Assembly (NCBI RefSeq): GCF_004827385.1
Contig: NZ_SRXN01000015.1
Span: 1-64,000, forward strand
DNA: 64,000 bases
Source of the DNA: Ensifer sp. MPMI2T
GTDB taxonomy: Bacteria > Pseudomonadota > Alphaproteobacteria > Rhizobiales > Rhizobiaceae
Direction: 5' to 3'
Of the stretch, positions 44,938 to 54,029 are shown one piece after another. The notes beneath the pieces were generated by a model. That model saw only the letters and a list, made by a program, of their open reading frames with translations. It ran no database searches and was not told the origin of the DNA. Every line of letters starts with the position of its first letter. The first letter of the stretch is position 1. Made by a program: the position numbers and the translations under genes.

Positions 44938-45543
44938 ATGCTGGTAGAAGGTATCAAAAGCCGCCCCGTCTACGGCGGATTCGCAATAGACCCCTTCGCG
45001 CGTCGGCACATCTTCGCACTCGAGGGTGAGGGTGCGCTCGCACTTCTCGATCAGAAGCCGGCTTTGACCGCGACAATGCTCAACCGCAGCGAGGTCCTTT
45101 ACGTCGCCGCCGGCCCCAAAGGTCTCGATCACGATCTGGCGCTTGCCGCTCTGAAACCTGACCGGTTCTGGCAGGGGCCGACGATCGAAACCCTGCTGTT
45201 CCGGCTCAGGGGCTCGTTGTCCGCTGCGACCATGAGCACGCGTCTCTACATCTCCGGGCGGGAAGGGTTCATCGGCCAGTGCATGCAGGTGGCCACCGAC
45301 ATGGGAATGGATTTCAGTTCCATTCCCACCGAGCATCGCGGCTCGCTGGCGCGGCGCGTACAGTGCGTGCACTGCAAGGGCATCACCGACGACGTCAGGA
45401 CGAGTCCCTTCAAATGCAGCCATTGCGGCCTGAATTTGCTCGTGCGCGATCACTACTCCCGCCGTCTCGGAGCTTTCCAGGGCGTCAATGTCGATGCCGA
45501 GGAACCCGGAACGGCTCCGCAGGCGGAGGAACTGTTCGCATGA
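44938..45543 (+). CDS. dmmA: Zinc-ribbon subunit DmmA of dimethylamine monooxygenase
   Basis: A 201-residue protein. The N-terminal about 135 residues form a DmmA-like domain (KSRPVYGGFAIDPFARRHIF; GFIGQCMQVATDMGMD). The C-terminus has a rubredoxin-like four-Cys knuckle: Cys143-X2-Cys146 and Cys160-X2-Cys163 (CVHCKG, CSHCGLN), followed by HYSRRLGAFQGVNVDA. GGGAGG 5 nt before ATG. Overlaps the reductase gene by 4 nt. Probably an electron-transfer or assembly subunit. Confidence 0.8.
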   Translation: MLVEGIKSRPVYGGFAIDPFARRHIFALEGEGALALLDQKPALTATMLNRSEVLYVAAGPKGLDHDLALAALKPDRFWQGPTIETLLFRLRGSLSAATMSTRLYISGREGFIGQCMQVATDMGMDFSSIPTEHRGSLARRVQCVHCKGITDDVRTSPFKCSHCGLNLLVRDHYSRRLGAFQGVNVDAEEPGTAPQAEELFA

Positions 45544-46505
45544 GCGGGGGTCTTGCAATTGCCGTCCGGGTCAGCCGGATCGATACCGTCGCGGCGAATA
45601 TAAAGCGATTTCGTCTCGTGCGCCATGACGGGGAACCGCTTCCTGTCTTTTCAGCCGGCGCGCACGTCATCGTCACCATGGACGATGACGGTCACCGACG
45701 TCGCAATCCCTATTCGTTGATGTCGGCTCCCCACGATACTTCGGGGTACGATATCTCCGTCCTGAGGGTCGCCGAGTCCCGCGGCGGGTCTGCCTTCCTG
45801 CACGAGAAGCTCAGGGAAGGCGACGCCCTGACGATCAGTCATCCGGTCAACCTTTTCCATGCCGACAAGCGCGGCCGCAAGCATATTCTCCTCGCGGGCG
45901 GGATCGGGATCACCCCGTTCCTGGCGATGATGGCGGAGTTCGATCGCGCCAATGTCGCGTTCGAACTGCACTACGCCATGCGCTCCCGCGAGCATGGCGC
46001 CTATTGGCAGGAACTGGTCGAACGGTACGGCGCCCATCGCGTGAAGCTCTATTTCAGTGCCGAAAACGACGTCCTCCCCGTTGCCTCGCTCCTGCACAAC
46101 CAACCACTGGGGACGCACGCCTACGTCTGCGGTCCCGACCGGATGACCGATTTCGTGCTCAGGACCGCTCGCGAATGCGGCTGGCCGAAGTCGAATGTTC
46201 ATTCCGAGCGATTTCTCGCCCCGATCAGCGGCAAGGCGTTCGATGCGGAGCTGTTGCGCTCCGGGATCGTCGTCCGCGTCGGCGATCACGAGAGCATTCT
46301 CGAAGCCGTCGAAGCCGCGGGTATCGATGCGCCTTACATGTGTCGCGGCGGCGCCTGCGGCCAGTGCGAGACGGCTGTTGTCGCGTGCAATGGAGTGCTT
46401 GCGCATCACGACGTCTACCTTTCCGAGGAAGAGAAGGCATCGGGTCGCAAGGTCATGATCTGCGTCTCGCGCTTCGATGGGACGAAACTATCCCTGGATC
46501 TTTAA
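45540..46505 (+). CDS. dmmB: Ferredoxin-type reductase DmmB of dimethylamine monooxygenase
   Basis: A 321-residue phthalate-dioxygenase-reductase-like flavoprotein. The flavin site is RNPYS (55-59), the NAD site GGIGITP (120-126), and the C-terminal plant-type 2Fe-2S cluster is held by Cys268, Cys273, Cys276 and Cys308 (CRGGACGQC). It should pass electrons from NAD(P)H to the heme subunit. Start ATG 45540 overlaps dmmA (ATGA). Longer frame upstream is inside dmmA. Confidence 0.87.
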   Translation: MSGGLAIAVRVSRIDTVAANIKRFRLVRHDGEPLPVFSAGAHVIVTMDDDGHRRRNPYSLMSAPHDTSGYDISVLRVAESRGGSAFLHEKLREGDALTISHPVNLFHADKRGRKHILLAGGIGITPFLAMMAEFDRANVAFELHYAMRSREHGAYWQELVERYGAHRVKLYFSAENDVLPVASLLHNQPLGTHAYVCGPDRMTDFVLRTARECGWPKSNVHSERFLAPISGKAFDAELLRSGIVVRVGDHESILEAVEAAGIDAPYMCRGGACGQCETAVVACNGVLAHHDVYLSEEEKASGRKVMICVSRFDGTKLSLDL

Positions 46506-46527
46506 ATCACGATAGGGGAGCCAGCCG

Positions 46528-47568
46528 ATGGCAATCGTGTTCAGACAAGAAACATTCCGCGACGATTTCACCTACCGCAACAGTCCCGGCAACATCCGCC
46601 GTTTTCCTTTCCCCTTCGATCGGGACGAGTACATGTACTCCGTCAACATGGAGCCCCACGTGCGCGGCCAGGCGGGCACGGTCTACGAGAGCCTGATTGA
46701 CGTCGACGAGCATTACGTCGCCGAAATGCAGGACCGGGCGCTGGTGCTGAAGGAGGATCCGCTGCGCTACCAGGCGCTGCCGCACATGATGGCGGCGCAA
46801 TGGGATACGCTGGAACTGCTGATGGAGGAGCAGGCGGCCGGATATCCCGAGCACTTCACACTTATAAGGAATGGCGATCGATGGCGTTGGATCAACCGAC
46901 CGCTTGGCATCGACGATACTTTCACCTTCGGGGATCGCTCGACGCTTCCCTATGACCCTTTCGAATACATCACCCGCCAGGCCCAGGGCGATTTCTGCAT
47001 CGTCGACCAGCGCGACGGCAATCTCTGGATGGATGCCGGCATGGTCACGACCCAGGCCGACTGGTCGCTCGATTTCGACATCGGCATGAACTTCATGGAG
47101 TGGCATGGTCCGGTGCCGCTCGCCCATCAGATCGGCGTTTTCGACCGGGCGCTGAAATTCCTTCTGAAACTGCAGCTGGGAAAACCGACGCGTCGCTTCA
47201 ACTGGACGATGACGATCAATCCGCGGCTCGACACCAGCCCGGAGAATTACCACAAGTGGGGGCCGGACCGAACGACGGTGACACCGGACAACGTCGGCGA
47301 GAAGGTGCACCTGCGCGTCGAGTTGCAGAGCCTCTGGCGCCTGCCGCGCTCGAACGCCATCCTCTTCGTGATCCGCTGCTACCTGATAAGCATGAACGAA
47401 CTCGTGACGGTGCCGAAATGGGCCCGCCGCCTCCACCGCGTTCTGAAAACGCTGCCCCCTGAGCTCGTCGACTACAAGGGGCTGACCCGGTACCGCGACA
47501 ACACCATTGCGTGGCTTTCGAAACACGACGATGGCGCGCCCACGAGCCCGGGCATCTTTCCGGATTGA
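46528..47568 (+). CDS. dmmC: Heme-dependent oxidative N-demethylase subunit DmmC (DUF3445/HODM alpha)
   Basis: A 346-residue DUF3445 protein, the catalytic heme/PAS-fold subunit of oxidative N-demethylase. Characteristic stretches: [89 protein letters not shown] and [19 protein letters not shown]. Removes a methyl from dimethylamine as formaldehyde. Subunit lettering follows gene order and may differ between papers. 22 nt after dmmB. Confidence 0.88.
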   Translation: MAIVFRQETFRDDFTYRNSPGNIRRFPFPFDRDEYMYSVNMEPHVRGQAGTVYESLIDVDEHYVAEMQDRALVLKEDPLRYQALPHMMAAQWDTLELLMEEQAAGYPEHFTLIRNGDRWRWINRPLGIDDTFTFGDRSTLPYDPFEYITRQAQGDFCIVDQRDGNLWMDAGMVTTQADWSLDFDIGMNFMEWHGPVPLAHQIGVFDRALKFLLKLQLGKPTRRFNWTMTINPRLDTSPENYHKWGPDRTTVTPDNVGEKVHLRVELQSLWRLPRSNAILFVIRCYLISMNELVTVPKWARRLHRVLKTLPPELVDYKGLTRYRDNTIAWLSKHDDGAPTSPGIFPD

Positions 47569-47614
47569 GGCTGCTTTCGGCACCAATTGCAACAAGCAAA
47601 GAGGGGAATGTTTC

Positions 47615-48952
47615 ATGACAAGAGTAGCCGTCATCGGTGCCGGTCCATCCGGTCTGGCGCAATTGCGGGCCTTCCAATCGGCTGCCCAAAAGGGCGCCCG
47701 GATTCCGGAAATCGTCTGTTTTGAGAAACAGTCCGACTGGGGCGGACTATGGAACTACACCTGGCGCACCGGCCTCGACGAGTACGGCGAACCGGTTCAC
47801 GGCAGCATGTATCGCTATCTCTGGTCGAACGGTCCGAAGGAATGCCTGGAATTCGCCGACTACTCTTTCGAGGAGCATTTTGGTAAACCCATCGCCTCCT
47901 ATCCTCCGCGGGCCGTGCTCTGGGATTACATCAAGGGCCGCGTCGAGAAGGCGAATGTGCGCCAATGGGTGCGCTTCAACACGCCAGTGCGCATGGTCCA
48001 GTTCGACGGTGCGCGGGAGAAATTCACGGTGACGGCGCATGATCGCGTCGAGGACCGCATGTACGACGAGGAGTTCGACTTCGTGGTCGTTGCCACGGGC
48101 CACTTTTCGACTCCGAACGTCCCCTTTTTCGAAGGCGTGAGATCCTTCAACGGTCGTGTCCTGCACGCCCACGACTTCCGCGATGCATTGGAATTCAAGG
48201 GCAAGGACATCCTGCTCGTCGGCCGTAGCTACTCGGCGGAAGACATCGGTTCGCAATGCTGGAAATACGGCGCGAAGTCGGTGACGACGAGCTATCGTTC
48301 CAAGCCGATGGGCTTCAAATGGCCGGAGAACTTCGAGGAGCGGCCGCTATTGGTGAGGCTCGAAAACCGCACGGCGCATTTCGCCGATGGTTCGAGCAAG
48401 GAGGTCGACGCGCTGATCTTGTGTACCGGATACCAGCACCACTTCCCGTTCCTGCCGGACGAGTTGCGTCTGAAGACCGCCAACCGACTTTGGGCCGACA
48501 GCCTCTACAAGGGCGTGATCTTCGACCGCAACCGCCAACTCTTCTACATCGGCATGCAGGACCAGTTTTATACCTTCAACATGTTCGACGTGCAGGCCTG
48601 GTGGGCGCGCGACGTGATGATGGGCCGCATCGAGCTGCCGCCGGAAGACGAGCTGAAGGCAAACTTCGACAAATGGCGCGCCCGCGAGGAGACGCTCGAG
48701 GATGCCGAGCAGATGATCTGGTTCCAAGGCGACTATGTGAAGGAGTTGCTCGCCGAGACCGACTATCCGAGCTTCGACATCGATGGCGTCAACAGAACCT
48801 TCATGGAGTGGGAGCACCACAAGGCGGAGAACATCATGGGCTTCCGCGATCATGCCTACCGCTCGCTGATGACCGGCAACATGTCGCCGAAGCACCACAC
48901 GCCCTGGGTCGAAGCGCTCGACGATTCGATGGAGGAATATCTGCGCAATTGA
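47615..48952 (+). CDS. tmm: Trimethylamine monooxygenase Tmm
   Basis: A 445-residue flavin-containing monooxygenase. FAD motif GAGPSG (8-13), [15 protein letters not shown] with the Asn typical of bacterial Tmm, ATGHFSTPN (160-168), FMO identity region [11 protein letters not shown] (178-188), NADPH motif GRSYSAED (203-210). It oxidises trimethylamine to TMAO and probably other tertiary amines or dimethylsulfide. ATG 47615 follows AGAGGGGAATG; an 11-mer shared with the mgsA leader lies 20 nt upstream of it. Last gene of the dmm-tmm set. Confidence 0.93.
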   Translation: MTRVAVIGAGPSGLAQLRAFQSAAQKGARIPEIVCFEKQSDWGGLWNYTWRTGLDEYGEPVHGSMYRYLWSNGPKECLEFADYSFEEHFGKPIASYPPRAVLWDYIKGRVEKANVRQWVRFNTPVRMVQFDGAREKFTVTAHDRVEDRMYDEEFDFVVVATGHFSTPNVPFFEGVRSFNGRVLHAHDFRDALEFKGKDILLVGRSYSAEDIGSQCWKYGAKSVTTSYRSKPMGFKWPENFEERPLLVRLENRTAHFADGSSKEVDALILCTGYQHHFPFLPDELRLKTANRLWADSLYKGVIFDRNRQLFYIGMQDQFYTFNMFDVQAWWARDVMMGRIELPPEDELKANFDKWRAREETLEDAEQMIWFQGDYVKELLAETDYPSFDIDGVNRTFMEWEHHKAENIMGFRDHAYRSLMTGNMSPKHHTPWVEALDDSMEEYLRN

Positions 48953-48984
48953 CGATCTTCCAAACCCGCCTCTCTAGCCCGGGC

Positions 48985-49020
48985 TGCCGGAAGGGCCGCT
49001 TGCCGTGGCCCTCTCCGGCA
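48985..49020 (+). terminator. Hairpin downstream of tmm
   Basis: Arms TGCCGGA..GGGCC (48985-48997) and GGCCC..TCCGGCA (49007-49020), 12 paired bases with one small internal loop. It begins 32 nt past tmm. No T-run. Confidence 0.4.
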
Positions 49021-49074
49021 TGCTTGAAATGAGGCGAGCAGCGGGATCCGAAACTCTCTTCGAGCGTGGCCTCC

Positions 49075-49404
49075 ATGGATTTCCAAACGAGCATTCTCGG
49101 CCGCATGAGCGGGTTCCTCTATCGATGCCGTGCCGATGAGAACTATACGATGCCGGAGATGACCAACGGCATCGAACGCATCTAAATGCGCATTGCAGCT
49201 TCGAAGTCCGGCGAGATCCTGCAGTCGCTGCGCCATCCGAAGCTGCTTGCGGTCAATGCCGGGATCGAGGCGGCCCGCGCCGGCCCGGCCGGGTCCGGGT
49301 TCGCGGTCCTTGCCGCGGAGATGCGAATGCTCGCCAACTCCTCCGAGGAAGCAGCGCGCGCGATCTCCAACGCGCAACGCAAGCCCGCCTGGATCATTTC
49401 ATAG
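49075..49404 (+). pseudogene. Remnant of a methyl-accepting chemotaxis protein
   Basis: From ATG 49075 a PAS-like start (RMSGFLYRCRADENYTMPEM) ends at TAA 49183-49185. In the same frame directly after, the signalling hairpin tip of MCPs follows: [20 protein letters not shown], then [20 protein letters not shown]. Several hundred residues between and after are missing. Two pieces of one decayed receptor. Confidence 0.65.
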
Positions 49405-49488
49405 TTTCATTGAAACAGTGAAGTGATCTAACCTTTTGAAACTATGCAATTCCGGACGGAAAACGGTTGTACCTTTTCCTGGAATTGC
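49400..49488. repeat. Tandem inverted repeats between the tmm and tdm ends
   Basis: Arms CATAGTTTC (49400-49408) and GAAACTATG (49438-49446), with an inner palindrome GTTTCA/TGAAAC (49404-49416). Then arms GCAATTCC (49446-49453) and GGAATTGC (49481-49488). The second unit, read as GCAATTCCAGGAAAAGG on the minus strand, resembles a very frequent rhizobial intergenic repeat as I remember it. It may also terminate tdm. Confidence 0.55.
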
Positions 49489-49497
49489 TCTAGCCGC

Positions 49498-51867
49498 TCA
49501 TGATCGCGGCCGCGTCTTCTGGGGATCGTAGTGCGAGAGCGGCACGATCGCGGCAGGAAGACGCTTCTGATGGCCGTCGAGCTTGCCGATCTCCACCTCG
49601 GTGCCGACCGCTCCGTGCATGGCATCGACGCGTGCCAGTGCAATGGTCTTGCCGAGGATCGGGGAGCGGACCGCGCTGGTGACGACGCCGACCTGCGCGC
49701 GGCCGATATGGATGCAATCGCCGTGGCCGACGGCATCGTTCGCCTTTACGTCGAGGCCCACCAGCAAATGACGCGGATGCTCCTTCCGACGGATAAGCGC
49801 CTCACGGCCGATGAAGTCATCGGCCTTGGATTTGAGTGGCACCGTGAATCCGATACCAGCCTCGAAGGGATCGGTCTGGTCGGTGAACTCGTGATCGGCG
49901 AAGATCAGCCCGGCTTCGATACGCACCATGTCGAGCGCCTCCAGGCCCATCGGCTTCAGACCATGCGGCTCTCCGGCCTGCCAGACGGCATCGAAGACGG
50001 CCAAAGCGTCCTTCGGATGGCAGAATATTTCATAGCCGAGTTCTCCGGTGTAGCCGGTGCGTGAGACGACGACGGGAGGGCCTTCGAACGTGCCGATGCG
50101 GCCGACAGCGAAGCGGAACCATTCGAGCTCGCCGATCGTCGGCTGGCGCGGCGCCGTCCAGATGATCTCCTTCAGGATGTCGCGGCTCTTCGGACCCTGG
50201 ACGGCGATATTGTGCATCTGCGCGGTCGAGGAGCGTACCCAGGCCCTGAAGCCCTTCTTCTCCGCCTGTTCGCGCAGCCAGACGCCGCTGTAATCGTCGC
50301 CGCAGACCCATCGGAAGTTCCTGTCGCCGAGCCGGAAGAGCGTGCCGTCATCGATCATGCCGCCGTTTTCATAGCACATTGCCGAATAGACGACCTGACC
50401 GGTCGCGAGTTTGCGGATGTCGCGCGTCAGGCAATATTGCATCAGCTCTTCGGCATCGGGGCCAGTCACCTCGAATTTCCTGAGCGGCGAGAGGTCGATG
50501 ACCACGGCCCTTTCGCGGCAAGCCCAGTATTCCTCGACCGCGCCGTCGGCGGCGAAGCGGTTCGGAAGCCAATAGCCGCGGTATTCGGCGTAATCGCGCG
50601 TCAGCGCGGAGAGGCGGGAGTGAAAGGCGGTTTCGCGCGTCAATTCGGGATCGGCATCGGGGGTCATACGATAGGCTACCGCTCGTGAGAATTTCTCTTT
50701 TCCGGAAAAGGTACGGACGTGGATGTCGGTCGGATCCCAGCCGTTCGCCGCGTCGATATCGTCGGGACAGGAAGACGAAACGCAGACAAGATCGGTAAGC
50801 GCCCGCATCAGCACGTAGTCGCCCGGCCGGGACCAGGGCTCGTCGAGGTACAGCTGGTTGGTGTGATCGATATTGGTATTGTAGAAGTAATTGAGCGCCT
50901 CCCAACCCTTGCGCGGCGCAATGCCGTAGGGCGCAAGCGCTGCGTTGAAGTTGTCCGTACAGTTGATGTGGCCAGGATAACCCATGTCGTCGTAGTAGCG
51001 GGCGTTGCAGGCCGTCGCGAAGGCGTCGTGGCGGCCGACCGTATCTTGAACGATCTCCACGAGGGGTTCGAAGTCGCGATCGAAGGCTTTCGAGGGTAGA
51101 CCCGGCGCCGGGTAGCTGCGGCCGAGCAAGGTGCGTGTAACGGTGGAATCGAGCGCGAGATCAAGACCTTTCTCGACCTTGCGTGCGGCAAAGGCTTGGA
51201 AGTCGGTGCACTGCCTGCCGTAGACGTCGATGATTTGAATGAACTCGCCCGCACGAACGAAATAAGCGGACGCCGTCGCCGCCTTGATGCGGATATCTTC
51301 GATCGGGTCGGCCATTGGTTCCGGCAGAGCGGCGGCATAGTCGCGGACGGTCCTGCTACGTCGTATCCGGATCTCGATCGGGGTCGTGGTATCCTGTGCC
51401 TCCGGTGACATCGCATGGCCCGGTGCGACCGCGATCAGCAGGCCCTTGAGGGCGATCGTGAAGTCCGCCTTGCTGCCGGGCGTCGATGCTTCGCCGAAAA
51501 GTCTGAGAGCGCCGGCCGCGGCGAGATCGGCGCCGCGGCGCCGAAGGGCGAGCCGCGTGCGTGCGGCACTCTCGTCGTCCGACGAGAGAATGGCCGTCAG
51601 ACCCTCTGCCGCACCGGTGAAGGCCGCCCCGAGACCGGCAGACTGGAAGCGACCGTTCCCGTCGACGAAGGAAATCTCGCAAGCCTGCCCACCCTCGCTG
51701 TCGATGACGGTCACTTGGTCGCCGGCTTCGACGCCCACCACCAGAGATCCTCCGCCCCTGACCCGATAGCGTTCGGTGCCGTGCGGCAATGCCGGAACGC
51801 CGGGATAGCGGACGGTGCTCGCGGATATCGGGCGCACACCGATCCCCATCGGGTGAAGATCTCGCAT
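49498..51867 (-). CDS. tdm: Trimethylamine N-oxide demethylase Tdm (DUF1989-GcvT fusion)
   Basis: A 789-residue protein. Residues about 195-400 are DUF1989, the zinc-dependent part that splits TMAO to dimethylamine and formaldehyde; candidate ligands and conserved sites are Cys220, His280, Cys287, Cys303, Cys372 and Cys377 (VYGRQCTDFQAF, CNARYYDDMGYP, VCVSSSC). Residues about 430-785 are a GcvT-like THF-binding domain (RTGYTGELGYEIFC, FEAGIGFTVPLKSK). This two-domain order matches the characterised methylotroph Tdm. GGGAGG fixes the start at 51867. Tail-to-tail with tmm, divergent from the permease. Confidence 0.85.
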   Translation of the reverse strand: MRDLHPMGIGVRPISASTVRYPGVPALPHGTERYRVRGGGSLVVGVEAGDQVTVIDSEGGQACEISFVDGNGRFQSAGLGAAFTGAAEGLTAILSSDDESAARTRLALRRRGADLAAAGALRLFGEASTPGSKADFTIALKGLLIAVAPGHAMSPEAQDTTTPIEIRIRRSRTVRDYAAALPEPMADPIEDIRIKAATASAYFVRAGEFIQIIDVYGRQCTDFQAFAARKVEKGLDLALDSTVTRTLLGRSYPAPGLPSKAFDRDFEPLVEIVQDTVGRHDAFATACNARYYDDMGYPGHINCTDNFNAALAPYGIAPRKGWEALNYFYNTNIDHTNQLYLDEPWSRPGDYVLMRALTDLVCVSSSCPDDIDAANGWDPTDIHVRTFSGKEKFSRAVAYRMTPDADPELTRETAFHSRLSALTRDYAEYRGYWLPNRFAADGAVEEYWACRERAVVIDLSPLRKFEVTGPDAEELMQYCLTRDIRKLATGQVVYSAMCYENGGMIDDGTLFRLGDRNFRWVCGDDYSGVWLREQAEKKGFRAWVRSSTAQMHNIAVQGPKSRDILKEIIWTAPRQPTIGELEWFRFAVGRIGTFEGPPVVVSRTGYTGELGYEIFCHPKDALAVFDAVWQAGEPHGLKPMGLEALDMVRIEAGLIFADHEFTDQTDPFEAGIGFTVPLKSKADDFIGREALIRRKEHPRHLLVGLDVKANDAVGHGDCIHIGRAQVGVVTSAVRSPILGKTIALARVDAMHGAVGTEVEIGKLDGHQKRLPAAIVPLSHYDPQKTRPRS

Positions 51868-52125
51868 ATTGACCCTCCCGGGATTGAAGGACGTTCGCAC
51901 GCCCAGGTCATGCTCGCAAAATGCCGACGCAAAGTAAAGGAGATATTGACTGCTAAGAAAATATATTCACTATGTGTCAACATCCGAGATCCGGAAATCC
52001 GCGCACGAACGCGGATAATCAGAACGACCGGGCCGGCGTTGAATGGCTGGGGAGGCCGCGTTCAGGGAGACGTACGGAAGATACGTCCGGAACACCAGAA
52101 CAATTAGAAATGGGGAATTTCACCG

Positions 52126-53910
52126 ATGACAGATGTAGTGGACGCCGGCATCCCGTCCGGCACGGAAGGCAAGTTGATACGTGCGCTTGACTGGAAGGGC
52201 GCATTCTGGGTGGCGGCAGGGGTGCCGCCACTCGTCCTTTTTTCGATCGGAGGCATTGCAGGAACGACTGGAAAGCTTGCCTTTGCCGTTTGGATCATTT
52301 CGATGATCATGGGGTTCCTGCAGTCATTCACCTATGCGGAAATCGCCGGCATGTTCGGCAACAAGTCGGGCGGTGCCTCGGTCTACGGGGCGACGGCGTG
52401 GCTGCGCTACTCCAAGTTCATTGCACCGCTTTCGGTCTGGTGCAACTGGTTTGCCTGGTCGCCGGTGCTCTCGCTTGGCTGCGCGATTGCCGCCGGCTAC
52501 ATCCTGAACGCACTTTTTCCGATCCCCGCCGCCGATTCCCAGCCGGTCCTCGACTGGATTGCCGCGCACGCCTCATCCGTCGCGGCCGATAGCCCGCGTG
52601 TAGCGGAATGGCTGGCGGCACACGCCGGCTCGACGCCGGACGAGGCGGTCAAAGCGCTGCTGGGCGCCGACGCCGCGGCCGCGCTGACACCGGCCGTCCG
52701 CAACTGGTCGCTGGCAAGCTTCGGCATCCCCTTCCTGGCTACGGCCAATCTCAACGCGACGTTCTTCATCGGCGCAGTCCTGATGCTGATCATCTTCGCG
52801 ATCCAGCACCGTGGGATCCAGGAAACCGCCAGTGTGCAGAAATGGCTCGCGATCATCGTTCTGGTCCCGCTGGCCCTGATCGGCATCTTCCCGATCGTCA
52901 GCGGTGCGATCCAGATGACCAACGTGACAGGCCTCGTACCGCCAAGTGCCGCCTATTCCGGCGAGGATGGTACGTGGAGCAACGGCGGCTGGACGCTCTT
53001 TCTCGGTGGCCTCTACATTGCCGCCTGGTCGACTTACGGCTTCGAGACGGCGGTTTGCTACACCCGGGAACTCAAGAACCCGAAGACCGATACGTTCAAG
53101 GCAATCTTCTATTCCGGCCTGGCGTGCTGCTTGTTCTTCTTCCTCGTTCCTTTCGCCTTCCAGGGCGTGCTCGGCCACACCGGCATGCTGGCGCCGGGCA
53201 TCGTCGACGGGACGGGTGTCGCGGAGGCGCTGGCCGGATTGATCGGGGGCGGACGCATCCTCACGCAGCTTCTGGTCATCCTGATGATCATGGCGCTGTT
53301 CCTCGCCATCATGACCGCCATGGCCGGGTCGTCCCGTACCCTCTATCAAGGTTCCAAGGACGGCTGGCTGCCGAAGTATCTGGACCATGTGAATGAAAAC
53401 GGTGCGCCCACCCGCGCCATGTGGACGGATTTCGCCTTCAACCTCCTCCTCCTGGCGATCGCGTCGGATGTCGGCGGCTATTTCTTCGTTTTGGCCGTAT
53501 CGAACGTGGGCTACATCATCTTCAACTTTCTGAACCTGAATTCAGGCTGGATTCACCGGATGGATTCGGGCCATATCGAGCGGCCGTGGAAGGCGCCGAC
53601 CTGGCTTATCGGCCTCAACACGGTGCTGGCCTTCGTCAATGCGCTTTTCCTCGGCGCGGGCGCCAAGGTCTGGGGCTATGCCAACGCGCTCTGGGTTGGT
53701 TTCGCCTTCGCCGCCGTCATACTGCCGGTCTTTGCCTATCGTCATTACGTTCGCGATGGCGGCAAGTTCCCGGCGGGCGCAATGGACGATCTCGGCCTCG
53801 TGGGGCAGGATCTCGGGGTCAAAAAGGCCGGTATCCTTCCCTATGCCGCGCTCGTCGCTGGGCTTGCAATCGTGCTGGTCGCCAACGCCGTGTTCCAGCT
53901 TCCCGCCTGA
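52126..53910 (+). CDS. APC-superfamily amino acid/amine permease
   Basis: A 594-residue membrane protein of the amino acid-polyamine-organocation superfamily with about 12-14 hydrophobic segments. GVPPLVLFSIGGIAGTTGKL and SFTYAEIAGMFGNKSGGASV mark helices 1 and 2. An unusual polar insertion of about 60 residues (about 130-195, Ala-rich) lies in a loop. AMAGSSRTLYQGSKDGWLPK is the helix 8-9 region. Its ATG follows GGGGAATTTCACCG. Divergent from tdm with 258 nt between, so methylated amine, TMAO or glutamate-type substrates are plausible; unproven. Confidence 0.82.
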   Translation: MTDVVDAGIPSGTEGKLIRALDWKGAFWVAAGVPPLVLFSIGGIAGTTGKLAFAVWIISMIMGFLQSFTYAEIAGMFGNKSGGASVYGATAWLRYSKFIAPLSVWCNWFAWSPVLSLGCAIAAGYILNALFPIPAADSQPVLDWIAAHASSVAADSPRVAEWLAAHAGSTPDEAVKALLGADAAAALTPAVRNWSLASFGIPFLATANLNATFFIGAVLMLIIFAIQHRGIQETASVQKWLAIIVLVPLALIGIFPIVSGAIQMTNVTGLVPPSAAYSGEDGTWSNGGWTLFLGGLYIAAWSTYGFETAVCYTRELKNPKTDTFKAIFYSGLACCLFFFLVPFAFQGVLGHTGMLAPGIVDGTGVAEALAGLIGGGRILTQLLVILMIMALFLAIMTAMAGSSRTLYQGSKDGWLPKYLDHVNENGAPTRAMWTDFAFNLLLLAIASDVGGYFFVLAVSNVGYIIFNFLNLNSGWIHRMDSGHIERPWKAPTWLIGLNTVLAFVNALFLGAGAKVWGYANALWVGFAFAAVILPVFAYRHYVRDGGKFPAGAMDDLGLVGQDLGVKKAGILPYAALVAGLAIVLVANAVFQLPA

Positions 53911-53921
53911 GTATCGACACG

Positions 53922-53955
53922 TCAATCGGCGTGCGCGGAAGCACACGCCGATTGA
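53922..53955 (+). terminator. 12-bp hairpin after the APC permease gene
   Basis: Arms TCAATCGGCGTG (53922-53933) and CACGCCGATTGA (53944-53955), 10-nt loop, 11 nt past the stop. No T-run, but position and stability fit a 3' end. Confidence 0.5.
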
Positions 53956-54029
53956 GCACCGCATTGAGATCGCAACGTCGTTGACGAGACCGGGATAGGT
54001 GAGGGGGCCAAACATTCGCCCGAGGCCGC

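Noticed and set aside
51946-51979. TTGAC/GTCAA inverted half-sites in the tdm-permease gap
   Set aside because: Five-bp arms 24 nt apart occur easily by chance, and no -10 box at proper spacing was found.
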